This document shows, one piece after another, positions 53,748-62,506 of a stretch of DNA of 64,000 bases. Source of the stretch: Pseudomonas fluorescens (GTDB taxonomy: Bacteria > Pseudomonadota > Gammaproteobacteria > Pseudomonadales > Pseudomonadaceae); assembly GCF_002022275.1 (NCBI RefSeq), contig NZ_MSDF01000012.1, positions 1-64,000 of the forward strand. The letters are read 5' to 3'. Below the pieces are notes generated by a model that searched no databases, was not told where the DNA came from, and worked only from the letters and a program-made list of their open reading frames with translations. The position numbers and the translations under genes were made by a program. Every line of letters starts with the position of its first letter. Within the stretch, counting starts at the first letter, position 1.

Positions 53748-54215
53748 ATGATTAACGCCAACCTGATGCAAATGGTGATCAACGCCTCCAACGACGGCAT
53801 CGTCGTCGCCGAGCGGGAAGGCCAGGACAAGCCGCTGATTTACGTCAACCCGGCTTTTGAACGCCTGACTGGCTACTCCCTGGACGACATCCTGTACCAG
53901 GACTGCCGCTTCCTGCAGTCCGGCGACCGCGATCAGCCGGCCCTGATGGCCATTCGCGAGGCGCTCGACAGCGGCGGGTCGTGCCGGGAAATCCTGCGTA
54001 ACTACCGCAAGGACGGCACGCATTTCTGGAATGAGCTGTCGCTGTCTACGGTTTATAACGAGGCCGACAAGCAAACCTATTTTGTTGGCGTGCAAAAAGA
54101 CGTCACCACTCAGGTCAAGGCGCAGCAGCGTGTTGCCCAGCTGGAAGCCCAGGTGGCCGAGCTGAAAGACCAGTTAGCGGCCCTCCAAGCGACGAGTGGA
54201 GTTAACAAGTTGTAG
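53748..54215 (+). CDS. Short LOV-domain blue-light photoreceptor
   Basis: Protein of 155 residues with only a LOV core and short flanking helices. ILYQDCRFLQ carries the photoactive Cys53, which forms the FMN adduct (canonical GxNCRFLQ). NYRKDGTHFWNELSLS and YFVGVQKDVT complete the flavin pocket. It closely resembles the short LOV proteins of P. putida and P. fluorescens (SB1-LOV type). The C-terminal helix (QLEAQVAELKDQLAALQ) is a dimerising coiled coil. An ATG four codons earlier is possible. In P. putida such a protein (PplP) controls a LitR-type regulator; one lies just downstream here. Confidence 0.95.
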   Translation: MINANLMQMVINASNDGIVVAEREGQDKPLIYVNPAFERLTGYSLDDILYQDCRFLQSGDRDQPALMAIREALDSGGSCREILRNYRKDGTHFWNELSLSTVYNEADKQTYFVGVQKDVTTQVKAQQRVAQLEAQVAELKDQLAALQATSGVNKL

Positions 54216-54273
54216 AAAATGCGGCCTTTAGGGCGATAATGGCTTTTTAATGTCTCATCCTTGAGCCACATCA

Positions 54274-54879
54274 ATGCAGCGCGACACTCTCTTGACCCAG
54301 GACGAACTGGATTTCATCCAGGACATGCAGCACAACCCGCAGCTCAACCTGCGGGATGCGTGGTCGAGCCTGACCGTCAACGGCGGTTCGCAGATTCGTG
54401 ATTTGCTCACCCGGCTCGCCGCGCATGACCAGGTCACGATCCAGGCACAGTTCGACAACCAGCAGCTCACCTTCCCCCTGCATTTGGTGGAAGACGAGTT
54501 TCATGCGGTGCATCTGCGTTTGGGGGTGCCGAGCATTTTTGAAGACGGCCCGATGATCCGGCCCTGGCGCCTGGCGCTGGAAACCCCGGTGGCACTGGAA
54601 AACGTCAGGGGCAACCCCGCAGCGCTGTGGGTGCATGAGGTGTCATTCAAAGGTGTGTTGGTGGAGATTCGTGGCCGGGTCAAGGCGCCGAAGACCTTTT
54701 CCCTGTGGTTCAGCCCCTCGGGCTATGAGCGCATTGCGCTGCGCGGCACCCTGGAAAGGGAAACCGCGCGTGGCTTGTTCGCTTACCGCCTGAGCCAGAG
54801 TGATGCGGATGAAATCGAGCGCCTGCGCCAGTTCATACTGCACCAGCACCGCTTGGTGCACCCGCACGTCCACGCCTGA
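54274..54879 (+). CDS. PilZ-like c-di-GMP-binding protein (tentative)
   Basis: Soluble protein of 201 residues. The N-terminal part (about 1-110) resembles YcgR-N-like sheets. The C-terminal part holds VHEVSFKGVLVEI, similar to the (D/N)xSxxG motif of PilZ domains, but the preceding RxxxR is not evident. It lies 58 bases after the LOV gene and its stop comes 2 bases before the convergent LitR-like gene. If PilZ, it would link light sensing to c-di-GMP. Confidence 0.55.
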   Translation: MQRDTLLTQDELDFIQDMQHNPQLNLRDAWSSLTVNGGSQIRDLLTRLAAHDQVTIQAQFDNQQLTFPLHLVEDEFHAVHLRLGVPSIFEDGPMIRPWRLALETPVALENVRGNPAALWVHEVSFKGVLVEIRGRVKAPKTFSLWFSPSGYERIALRGTLERETARGLFAYRLSQSDADEIERLRQFILHQHRLVHPHVHA

Positions 54880-54881
54880 AA

Positions 54882-55838
54882 TCAGGTATCCAGCTGACCG
54901 CTGAGAAATTGCTGCAGGCGGCGCTGCATTAACCGTGCGTCGTTACCCAGGCAGCCGATGGGCGAACCCGCCAGGCTTTGCTCGGCAAAATCCGCCGCAT
55001 CACCGGCGAGCAGCAGCGGGCAATCCAGCGTCATTGCCAGGCGTTTGAGCCGCGCCGGCAACTCGCTGCCGGGAGCGCGATTGGAGAACAGGACAAGGGC
55101 TTGCGGCCGGGTTTTCTCACAGATCAGCGTCAACTCATCGAACGGCTGACCCATCCCCAGCACCTTCACTGCAAGCTTTTCACTGGCAATCAGTAAACCC
55201 GCGACCAGCAACTCCAGCTCACGGCATTCTCCGGCGATGGCCGACAACACTACCCGCGGCGCCGGTGAGGCGCAGATCGCCTGCAGGCGTTGCGCCGCGC
55301 GTGATCGCAGGAAGCTGTCGAAGAACAGCCATTCACTGGCCTGGCCGAAGCTGGCGTGATGACGCAGCAACTGTTGCCACAGCGGCATGAGAATGTCCTG
55401 GAACACCACCGCGGTTGAGTAGGCGGAGAAAATCTGGCCGTACAAGCGGTCCAGTTGGCGGTCGTCGAATGCGTGGATAGCCAGCCGCAATTGCGCTTGC
55501 CACTGGCGCCACTCCAGGTCGGTATCAATACGCGATGCCGTCAGCGGTTCGCTGTGCACATCATCGCGCGCAAGGATCTTGCCTACTTTGCTGACCGCCA
55601 CGCCGCGCTCGATCCAGTCGAGAATGCGGTGCACGGTGTCGATATCGGCACTCGAATACAGTCGGTGCCCGCTTTCGGTGCGGGTGGGCTGGATCAAGCC
55701 GTAGCGGCGCTCCCACGCACGCAAGGTGACCGGGTTGACCCCGGTGAGCCGCGCCACTTCGCGAATCGGAAACAACGCCTCGGAGTCAGCGTCGATGTCG
55801 TGCGTGGCGTCGCGCTGAGGAGCAATGATTTCAGGCAT
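54882..55838 (-). CDS. LitR/CarH-like MerR-family regulator, probably not B12-binding
   Basis: Regulator of 318 residues. The MerR helix-turn-helix covers about 23-92 (FPIREVARLTGVNPVTLRAWERRYGLIQPTRTESGHRLYS). The rest matches the layout of the B12-binding light regulators LitR/CarH, with a helical bundle (about 110-190) and a Rossmann-like domain (190-318). The cobalamin-ligand motif D-x-H-x-x-G is absent. This is the pattern of class II LitR proteins, which in P. putida (PplR) respond to blue light through a LOV protein. The LOV gene nearby supports that reading. Confidence 0.87.
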   Translation of the reverse strand: MPEIIAPQRDATHDIDADSEALFPIREVARLTGVNPVTLRAWERRYGLIQPTRTESGHRLYSSADIDTVHRILDWIERGVAVSKVGKILARDDVHSEPLTASRIDTDLEWRQWQAQLRLAIHAFDDRQLDRLYGQIFSAYSTAVVFQDILMPLWQQLLRHHASFGQASEWLFFDSFLRSRAAQRLQAICASPAPRVVLSAIAGECRELELLVAGLLIASEKLAVKVLGMGQPFDELTLICEKTRPQALVLFSNRAPGSELPARLKRLAMTLDCPLLLAGDAADFAEQSLAGSPIGCLGNDARLMQRRLQQFLSGQLDT

Positions 55839-55942
55839 CAGAGGTCAGAAACGTCCGTGTGGATTTGGATCCCATTTAACGCCGATTGCCGCGTCCGGTT
55901 CAAGGTCTACGACGATCCGTCCGAAGTCTCTGGCGTATTTGG

Positions 55943-55974
55943 GTAAAACAGGAATAATCCTTGCCTGTTTTTAC
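55943..55974. promoter_or_regulatory. Inverted repeat GTAAAACAGG ... CCTGTTTTTAC, candidate LitR operator
   Basis: Arms at 55943-55952 and 55964-55974, matching except for one extra T in the right arm. It lies centrally in the 212-base gap between the MerR regulator and the divergent pterin operon, so it could control both. Confidence 0.55.
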
Positions 55975-56050
55975 ATAGCGGCACCACCCCGTCGCTATGT
56001 TTGTGCGCCACCTACCCGGTTCAGCGCACCCGTCTATTTGGAGATACACA

Positions 56051-56611
56051 ATGTCTACCTCTCCCGTCACCTTGATGGTTGCGCGCCGCGTGGCCAAAGG
56101 GCGCTACGAAGAACTGATGGCCTGGCTGCGCGAAGGCGAGCAACTGGCCACTGACTTTCCCGGTTACCTGGGTTCCGGCGTGCTGGCACCGCCGCCCCAT
56201 GATGACGAATTCCAGATTATCTTCCGCTTCGCCGACGAAAAAACCCTGCACGCCTGGGAGTTCTCCGCCTCGCGCAGCGCGTGGCTGAGTCGTGGCAGCG
56301 AGTTGTTTGCCGACCCGTCCGAGCATCGCGTCAGTGGCATCGACGGCTGGTTTGGCACCGTGGGCGCTCGGCCGCCACGCTGGAAACAGGCGGTCGCAAT
56401 CTGGCTGGCGTTTTTTCCGGTGTCGCTGCTGTTCAACTTTGGCCTTGGGCCATTGCTCAGCGAACTGGACCTGTTCACCCGTGTACTGGTCAGCACCCTG
56501 GCGCTCACGCCGCTGATGGTTTACTTCTTTATTCCGTTGTCGACGCACTTGTTGGCGAACTGGCTGCACCCCTCACCGCCTCCGGCAAAGGTCAGCGAAG
56601 CTGCCGCTTGA
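56051..56611 (+). CDS. Antibiotic-biosynthesis-monooxygenase-fold membrane protein
   Basis: Protein of 186 residues. The first 95 form an ABM dimeric alpha-beta barrel (VTLMVARRVAKGRYEELMAWLREGEQLATDFPGYLGSGVL). Two membrane helices follow at about 116-135 and 145-168 (RWKQAVAIWLAFFPVSLLFNF). This fusion is a recognised group of uncharacterised proteins. GGAGAT lies just before the ATG. First gene downstream of the candidate light operator; folM is 57 bases further. Role unknown. Confidence 0.85.
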   Translation: MSTSPVTLMVARRVAKGRYEELMAWLREGEQLATDFPGYLGSGVLAPPPHDDEFQIIFRFADEKTLHAWEFSASRSAWLSRGSELFADPSEHRVSGIDGWFGTVGARPPRWKQAVAIWLAFFPVSLLFNFGLGPLLSELDLFTRVLVSTLALTPLMVYFFIPLSTHLLANWLHPSPPPAKVSEAAA

Positions 56612-56668
56612 GTACAGGGGCGGCCGGTCGCTGGTATAGTTTCCACCTGCCCGCGACTTGAGCCTCCC

Positions 56669-57379
56669 ATGACTGCAACAGACGCCCCGATCCTGATCAC
56701 CGGTGCCGGCCAGCGTGTCGGCCTGCATTGCGCCGAGCGCCTGCTGGACGAAGGCCACCGGGTGATTTTCAGCTACCGCAGCGAACGCCCGGGCGTTGAG
56801 GCCTTGCGCGAACGCGGCGCGGTCGGCGTGTTTGCCGATTTTTCCAGCGAAGCGGGGATTCTCGCCTTCATCGCCGCCCTGAAAACCCACACCGACAGCC
56901 TGCGCGCAATCATCCACAACGCCTCGGCGTGGGTGGCGGAAACCCCTGGCGACGAAAGCCGTGCATTCATCGACATGTTCAGCGTGCACATGCTTGCGCC
57001 GTACCTGATCAACCTGCATTGTTCACCTTTGCTGCAACGCTCGACACCCGCCGATATCGTGCATATCAGCGATGACGTCGTGCGCAAGGGCAGCCGCCAG
57101 CACATCGCCTACTGCGCCACCAAAGCCGGGCTCGACAGCCTCACGCTGTCGTTCGCCGCGCAATTTGCGCCGCTGATCAAGGTCAACGGTATTGCACCGG
57201 CCATGGTGATGTTCAACGAAGGCGACGACACGGCGTACCGCGAAAAGGTGCTTTCAAAGGCCGCACTCGGCATCGAACCCGGGCCCGAGGTGATCTACCA
57301 GAGCGTGCGTTACCTGCTGGACAACCCCTATGTCACCGGTACCACCCTGACCGTCAACGGCGGGCGGCATATCAAGTAA
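56669..57379 (+). CDS. folM: Dihydromonapterin reductase
   Basis: Short-chain dehydrogenase of 236 residues that reduces dihydromonapterin to tetrahydromonapterin (and dihydrofolate weakly). It shows the Rossmann motif ITGAGQRVGLH, the NASAW motif, and Tyr-Lys in AYCATKAGLDS. The Arg-rich start of the second strand (SYRSER) suits NADPH. In Pseudomonas tetrahydromonapterin is the cofactor of phenylalanine hydroxylase. It precedes folE and folX, the other monapterin genes. Confidence 0.94.
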   Translation: MTATDAPILITGAGQRVGLHCAERLLDEGHRVIFSYRSERPGVEALRERGAVGVFADFSSEAGILAFIAALKTHTDSLRAIIHNASAWVAETPGDESRAFIDMFSVHMLAPYLINLHCSPLLQRSTPADIVHISDDVVRKGSRQHIAYCATKAGLDSLTLSFAAQFAPLIKVNGIAPAMVMFNEGDDTAYREKVLSKAALGIEPGPEVIYQSVRYLLDNPYVTGTTLTVNGGRHIK

Positions 57380-57399
57380 GCCGTTTGTGAGGATGTTGT

Positions 57400-57960
57400 A
57401 TGACCTTGTCCCTGCCCCAACACTACCGCGAAATTCTCAAAGGTCTGGGCGAAGACCCGGAACGCGAAGGCCTGCTCGACACCCCCAAGCGCGCGGCCAA
57501 GGCCATGCAGTACCTGTGTCATGGCTATGAGCAGGATCTGGACGAAATCGTCAACGGCGCCCTGTTCGCCTCCGACAATGACGAGATGGTGATCCTCAAG
57601 GACATCGAGCTGTATTCGCTGTGCGAGCATCACCTGTTGCCCTTTATCGGCAAGGCCCACGTGGCCTATATTCCGACCGGCAAGGTGCTCGGCCTGTCGA
57701 AGCTGGCGCGCATTGTGGACATGTACGCACGGCGTCTGCAGATTCAGGAAAACCTCACGCGGCAAATCGCCGACGCCATCCAGCAAGTCACCCAGGCGGC
57801 CGGGGTGGCAGTGGTAATCGAAGCCAAACACATGTGCATGATGATGCGCGGTGTGGAAAAACAGAATTCAACCATGAACACCTCGGTGATGCTCGGCGCG
57901 TTCCGCGAGTCGAACACTACGCGCATGGAGTTCCTGCAACTGATCGGACGGAGCAAGTAG
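57400..57960 (+). CDS. folE: GTP cyclohydrolase I
   Basis: First pterin step, GTP to dihydroneopterin triphosphate. The 186-residue protein has zinc ligands in LCEHHLLPF and near the C-terminus in [15 protein letters not shown]. It is of the short bacterial form. It is 20 bases after folM and 2 bases before folX. Pseudomonas often has a second folE; this one may serve monapterin or a light-related pterin pool. Confidence 0.96.
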   Translation: MTLSLPQHYREILKGLGEDPEREGLLDTPKRAAKAMQYLCHGYEQDLDEIVNGALFASDNDEMVILKDIELYSLCEHHLLPFIGKAHVAYIPTGKVLGLSKLARIVDMYARRLQIQENLTRQIADAIQQVTQAAGVAVVIEAKHMCMMMRGVEKQNSTMNTSVMLGAFRESNTTRMEFLQLIGRSK

Positions 57961-57962
57961 CA

Positions 57963-58334
57963 ATGCCACAACTTCAACCAGGCATGGCGCGCATCCGGGT
58001 CAAGGACCTGTGCCTGCGCACCTTTATCGGCATCAACGAGGACGAGATCCTCAACAAGCAGGATGTGCTGATCAACCTGACCATCCTGTATGCCGCCCAG
58101 GAAGCCGTGCGCGACAATGACATTGACCACGCGCTGAACTACCGCACCATCACCAAGGCGATCATCGCTCACGTCGAAGGCAATCGTTTTGCCCTGCTGG
58201 AGCGCCTGACTCAGGAACTGCTGGACCTGGTGATGAGCAATGAGTCCGTGCTGTACGCCGAAGTCGAAGTGGACAAACCCCACGCGCTGCGTTTTGCCGA
58301 GTCGGTTTCGATTACCCTGGCGGCCAGCCGCTAA
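57963..58334 (+). CDS. folX: Dihydroneopterin triphosphate 2'-epimerase
   Basis: Converts dihydroneopterin triphosphate to dihydromonapterin triphosphate. The 123-residue protein is of the FolB/FolX fold: [25 protein letters not shown] and the conserved [18 protein letters not shown] end. The IxxxxxTFIGIN beginning and the operon with folM favour FolX over FolB. Confidence 0.95.
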   Translation: MPQLQPGMARIRVKDLCLRTFIGINEDEILNKQDVLINLTILYAAQEAVRDNDIDHALNYRTITKAIIAHVEGNRFALLERLTQELLDLVMSNESVLYAEVEVDKPHALRFAESVSITLAASR

Positions 58335-58358
58335 CCCCCCGGATTTTCAGTGAGCCTT

Positions 58359-58655
58359 ATGAACGATCAACAACGCCTCGAACTCGAAGCCGCCGCCTTT
58401 CGCCGGCTGGTGGCGCACCTGGACAGCCGCAAGGATGTGCAGAACATCGACCTGATGAACCTCTCCGGTTTCTGCCGCAACTGCCTGTCCAAGTGGTACA
58501 AGGCCGAGGCTGACGAGCGTCAGATCGAACTAAGCCTCGATGACGCCCGTGAAGTGGTGTACGGCATGCCGTACGCCGAGTGGAAAGCCCAATACCAGAA
58601 AGAAGCCAGCGCCGACCAACAGGCGGCGTTTGCCAAAGGAAAAACCCATGACTGA
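58359..58655 (+). CDS. DUF1244 protein
   Basis: Small conserved protein of 98 residues. DLMNLSGFCRNCLSKWY is the invariant DUF1244 core, with two Cys that could bind metal. It lies 25 bases after folX, and the next gene overlaps its end by 8 bases. A GTG three codons earlier is the alternative start. Function unknown; the operon suggests a link with pterin metabolism. Confidence 0.93.
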   Translation: MNDQQRLELEAAAFRRLVAHLDSRKDVQNIDLMNLSGFCRNCLSKWYKAEADERQIELSLDDAREVVYGMPYAEWKAQYQKEASADQQAAFAKGKTHD

Positions 58656-58986
58656 TTTGAATGCCCTGCGTGCCAGCCTCAACAGCGGCGAACATATTTT
58701 TGCTGACACACTGGCTTTTGTGGCCGCAGCTTACGACTACCAGCCGCAAGCCTTCACCAACGGCGACGTGGAAAATGCTGCCGGGCAGAACGAAGGTTCG
58801 TGCAAGACCCTTGGCCTGGCATTGCTGGAAGGCTTGAATGACCAGGAAGCGCTGTTGGCGTTTGGTGAGCATTACCGTTCGGTCGTGGCTACTCCGGAAG
58901 GCACTGACCACGGCAATATCCGGGCGTTGATCGCGCATGGTTTGGCCAGTGTGAAATTCACCGCACAGCCCCTGACCCGCCGCTGA
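58648..58986 (+). CDS. HopJ-family small protein
   Basis: Protein of 112 residues matching the HopJ family (FADTLAFVAAAYDYQPQAFTNGD and NEGSCKTLGLALL). The family name comes from a proposed P. syringae type III effector, but members are widespread and occur in this operon without any secretion genes, so an effector role is unlikely. Overlaps the DUF1244 gene; last in the pterin operon. Confidence 0.93.
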   Translation: MTDLNALRASLNSGEHIFADTLAFVAAAYDYQPQAFTNGDVENAAGQNEGSCKTLGLALLEGLNDQEALLAFGEHYRSVVATPEGTDHGNIRALIAHGLASVKFTAQPLTRR

Positions 58987-59007
58987 TTCAATTTGCAATA
59001 CGGTCAC

Positions 59008-59079
59008 TGTGGGAGCTGGCTTGCCTGCGATGGCGGTGGTGAATGTCACCCCGCTATCGCAGGCAAGCCAGCTCCCACA
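59008..59079. repeat. REPIN (TGTGGGAGC class)
   Basis: Compact inverted pair TGTGGGAGCTGGCTTGCCTGCG ... CGCAGGCAAGCCAGCTCCCACA with a 28-base centre. It lies after the pterin operon. Confidence 0.92.
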
Positions 59080-59112
59080 TTTGAACTGCGGCGCTGATTA
59101 AATTGTGGACAT

Positions 59113-59142
59113 AAAAAAACCGGCCTCTCAGCCGGTTTTTTT
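59113..59142. terminator. Rho-independent terminator, bidirectional
   Basis: AAAAAAACCGGC, loop CTCTCA, GCCGGTTTTTTT. It ends trxB on the minus strand (11 bases after its stop) and can end the pterin operon on the plus strand. Confidence 0.92.
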
Positions 59143-59153
59143 ATTTCAACGGT

Positions 59154-60119
<966 letters not shown>

Positions 60120-60397
60120 TCACTCCTGTCGACCGCCCGGACAACAAGGCGGCTGGAATAAAAAAGGACCGCGAAGCACTTGGGGAAGGCTTGAACTCGC
60201 AGATCCTGAAAATAATGGGTGCAGCGTATAGAGGGGGGCAAGATTAAGGAAATACGGAATGACAATCCAGCTCATAGGCGATCTCTATGCAATTGAACGG
60301 GTTGATCGACACCTTTGTTACCGTTGATGTCGCGGCTTTCGCCTGCGCGACAAAGCCGGTAAGGTCGGCGCGTTCGTCATCCTGCTCGGAGTTCCCC

Positions 60398-61162
60398 ATG
60401 CCCGCCCCCGCTCTTTCCGGCCCGCAATACCTGCGTGAAGGCCTCAAATTGGTGTTGAGCCCTGGCCTGCGCCTGTTTGTGCTGCTGCCGCTGGCGATCA
60501 ACCTGGTGCTGTTCGTCGGCTTGATCTATTTCGCCGGCCATCAGTTCAGCCTTTGGGTCGACCACTTGATGCCGACGCTGCCGAGCTGGCTGAGCTTTCT
60601 GAATTACCTGCTGTGGCCACTGTTTGTGGTGCTGGTGGTGCTGATGGTGTTTTTTACCTTCACCATGCTGGCCAACATCATCGCGGCGCCTTTCAACGGT
60701 TTTCTCTCGGAGAAAGTCGAAGTGGTGGTGCGTGGCACCGATGACTTTCCGGCCTTCAGCTGGAGCGAGCTGATCGCCATGGTGCCGCGTACCCTGGCGC
60801 GGGAAATGCGCAAGCTGGGCTACTTCCTGCCACGGGCAATCGGCCTGTTTATCCTGTCGTTCATTCCGGTGGTCAACCTCGTCGCGGCGCCGCTGTGGCT
60901 GTTGTTTGGCGTGTGGATGATGGCGATCCAGTACATCGACTACCCGGCCGACAACCACAAGCTGGGCTGGAACGAGATGCTCGCCTGGCTGCGCCAGAAA
61001 CGCTGGCAGAGCATGAGCTTCGGCGGCATTGTTTACCTGGTGTTGCTGGTGCCGGTGGTCAACCTGCTGATGATGCCGGCTGCAGTGGCTGGCGCCACCT
61101 TGTTCTGGGTGCGTGAGCAAGGCGCCGAAGCCATGACGCGGCAACAGGTCGCCAAGTCATAA
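60398..61162 (+). CDS. cysZ: CysZ sulfate transporter
   Basis: Inner-membrane sulfate permease of 254 residues. The sequence [28 protein letters not shown], the [18 protein letters not shown] motif and [14 protein letters not shown] are CysZ signatures. The ATG before PAPALSG was chosen; longer in-frame starts add 37 unrelated residues. Followed by a glycosyltransferase after 54 bases. Sulfate supply next to thioredoxin reductase, which provides thiols for its reduction, is a natural pairing. Confidence 0.95.
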   Translation: MPAPALSGPQYLREGLKLVLSPGLRLFVLLPLAINLVLFVGLIYFAGHQFSLWVDHLMPTLPSWLSFLNYLLWPLFVVLVVLMVFFTFTMLANIIAAPFNGFLSEKVEVVVRGTDDFPAFSWSELIAMVPRTLAREMRKLGYFLPRAIGLFILSFIPVVNLVAAPLWLLFGVWMMAIQYIDYPADNHKLGWNEMLAWLRQKRWQSMSFGGIVYLVLLVPVVNLLMMPAAVAGATLFWVREQGAEAMTRQQVAKS

Positions 61163-61216
61163 ATCCATCATCGCGATGACACAATGACGACATGGCCCAC
61201 GGTGACACTGTGGGTC

Positions 61217-62395
61217 ATGACGACAGCCTCGCTTCACATCACCCTGATTACCGAAACCTTCCCGCCGGAGATCAACGGGGTGGCCAATACCCTTGGCCGC
61301 CTGTGTGACGGTTTGCGTGCGCGTGGCCATCAAGTCGAACTGGTGCGCCCGCGCCAGGGTGTCGACCAGAGCCGCCCCAGCGATGACGAATTGCTGCTGT
61401 GCCGCGGCTGGCCACTGCCGGGCTACCCGGGCCTGCAATGGGGCCAGTCGTCGATGCACAAACTGCTGCGGCGCTGGACCCGTCAGCGCCCGGACGTGCT
61501 GTATATCGCCACGGAAGGGCCGCTGGGGTTATCCGCGTTGCGCGCGGCGCGTCGCCTGGGAATCAGCGTCGTCAGCGGGTTCCATACCAATTTCCAGCAG
61601 TATTCGAATCAATATGGCTTGAGCCTGCTGAGCCGCGTGGTGACCCACTATTTGCGCTGGTTCCATAACCGCTCAACCTTGACCCTCGTGCCCAGCACCA
61701 GCCAACGTCTGGAGCTGGAGCGCCGTAGTTTCGAGCGCCTGGGCATGTTGTCGCGCGGGGTCGACAGTCAATTGTTTCACCCGGCCAAGCGCGATAATGC
61801 CCTGCGTGAAAGCTGGGCATTGAACAGTGAGCAAATCACGGTGATACACGTGGGGCGGCTTGCGCAGGAGAAGAACCTGGGGCTGCTCAAACGTTGCTTT
61901 GAAACCTTGCAGGACACTTACCCACTGCGCCAGATGAAACTGATCATCGTAGGCGATGGCCCACAACGGGCGATGATGGAAAAGGAACTACCGGAAGCCA
62001 TTTTCTGCGGCACATTGCGCGGTGAAGAACTGGCGCGCCATTACGCGTCGGGCGATGTGTTCCTGTTTCCCAGCCTGACTGAAACCTTTGGCAACGTGGT
62101 ACTGGAAGCCATGGCCTCGGGGTTGGGCGTGGTGGCCTACGACCAGGCGGCCGCGACCCAGCATATCCGCCATGGCTACAACGGTGTGCTGGCGATGCCG
62201 GGGGATGAGGAAGCGTTTTGCGATGCGGCCAATTGGCTGCTGGAAGATGCAGAAAGTCTGCGCCGCATGCGCCTGAATGCCCGGCAACACGCGAGTCGCC
62301 AGGGTTGGCCGGCGATTATCGAGCAGTTTGAACGGCAGTTGCGCGGCGTGTGCAGCGAGCAGCCGGTGATTGCAGGGCAGTCGCGCTTGATCTGA
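61217..62395 (+). CDS. GT4-family glycosyltransferase
   Basis: Enzyme of 392 residues, GT-B fold. The N-terminal PPEINGVANTLGRL and GFHTNFQQYSNQYG and the C-terminal HVGRLAQEKNLGLL, SLTETFGNVVLEAMASGLGVVAYD (donor site with E-x7-E) are typical of the MgtA/GumH-like alpha-mannosyl or glucosyl transferases that act on lipids. The likely product is a glycolipid, but the acceptor is unknown. The ATG before TTASLHI is preferred over one 11 codons earlier. Confidence 0.9.
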   Translation: MTTASLHITLITETFPPEINGVANTLGRLCDGLRARGHQVELVRPRQGVDQSRPSDDELLLCRGWPLPGYPGLQWGQSSMHKLLRRWTRQRPDVLYIATEGPLGLSALRAARRLGISVVSGFHTNFQQYSNQYGLSLLSRVVTHYLRWFHNRSTLTLVPSTSQRLELERRSFERLGMLSRGVDSQLFHPAKRDNALRESWALNSEQITVIHVGRLAQEKNLGLLKRCFETLQDTYPLRQMKLIIVGDGPQRAMMEKELPEAIFCGTLRGEELARHYASGDVFLFPSLTETFGNVVLEAMASGLGVVAYDQAAATQHIRHGYNGVLAMPGDEEAFCDAANWLLEDAESLRRMRLNARQHASRQGWPAIIEQFERQLRGVCSEQPVIAGQSRLI

Positions 62396-62416
62396 CGCAG
62401 GTGTTGGCCGTTAGAT

Positions 62417-62490
62417 CGCCATCGCGGGCAAGCCCGGCTCCCACAAGGAAATGCATTCCACTGTGGGAGCCGGGCTTGCCCGCGATGGCG
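62417..62490. repeat. Head-to-head REP pair (unusual orientation)
   Basis: CGCCATCGCGGGCAAGCC...CTCCCACA at left and TGTGGGAG...GGCTTGCCCGCGATGGCG at right form a perfect inverted repeat of 29 bases around a 16-base loop. Heads face inward, opposite to the other REPINs here. It lies between convergent genes and could act as a bidirectional terminator. Confidence 0.88.
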
Positions 62491-62506
62491 TCAGGCCTGT
62501 CGCCCA

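Noticed and set aside
58648..58986. Type III secretion effector
   Set aside because: The HopJ family label is historical; the gene lies in a housekeeping pterin operon with no secretion genes or hrp box nearby.
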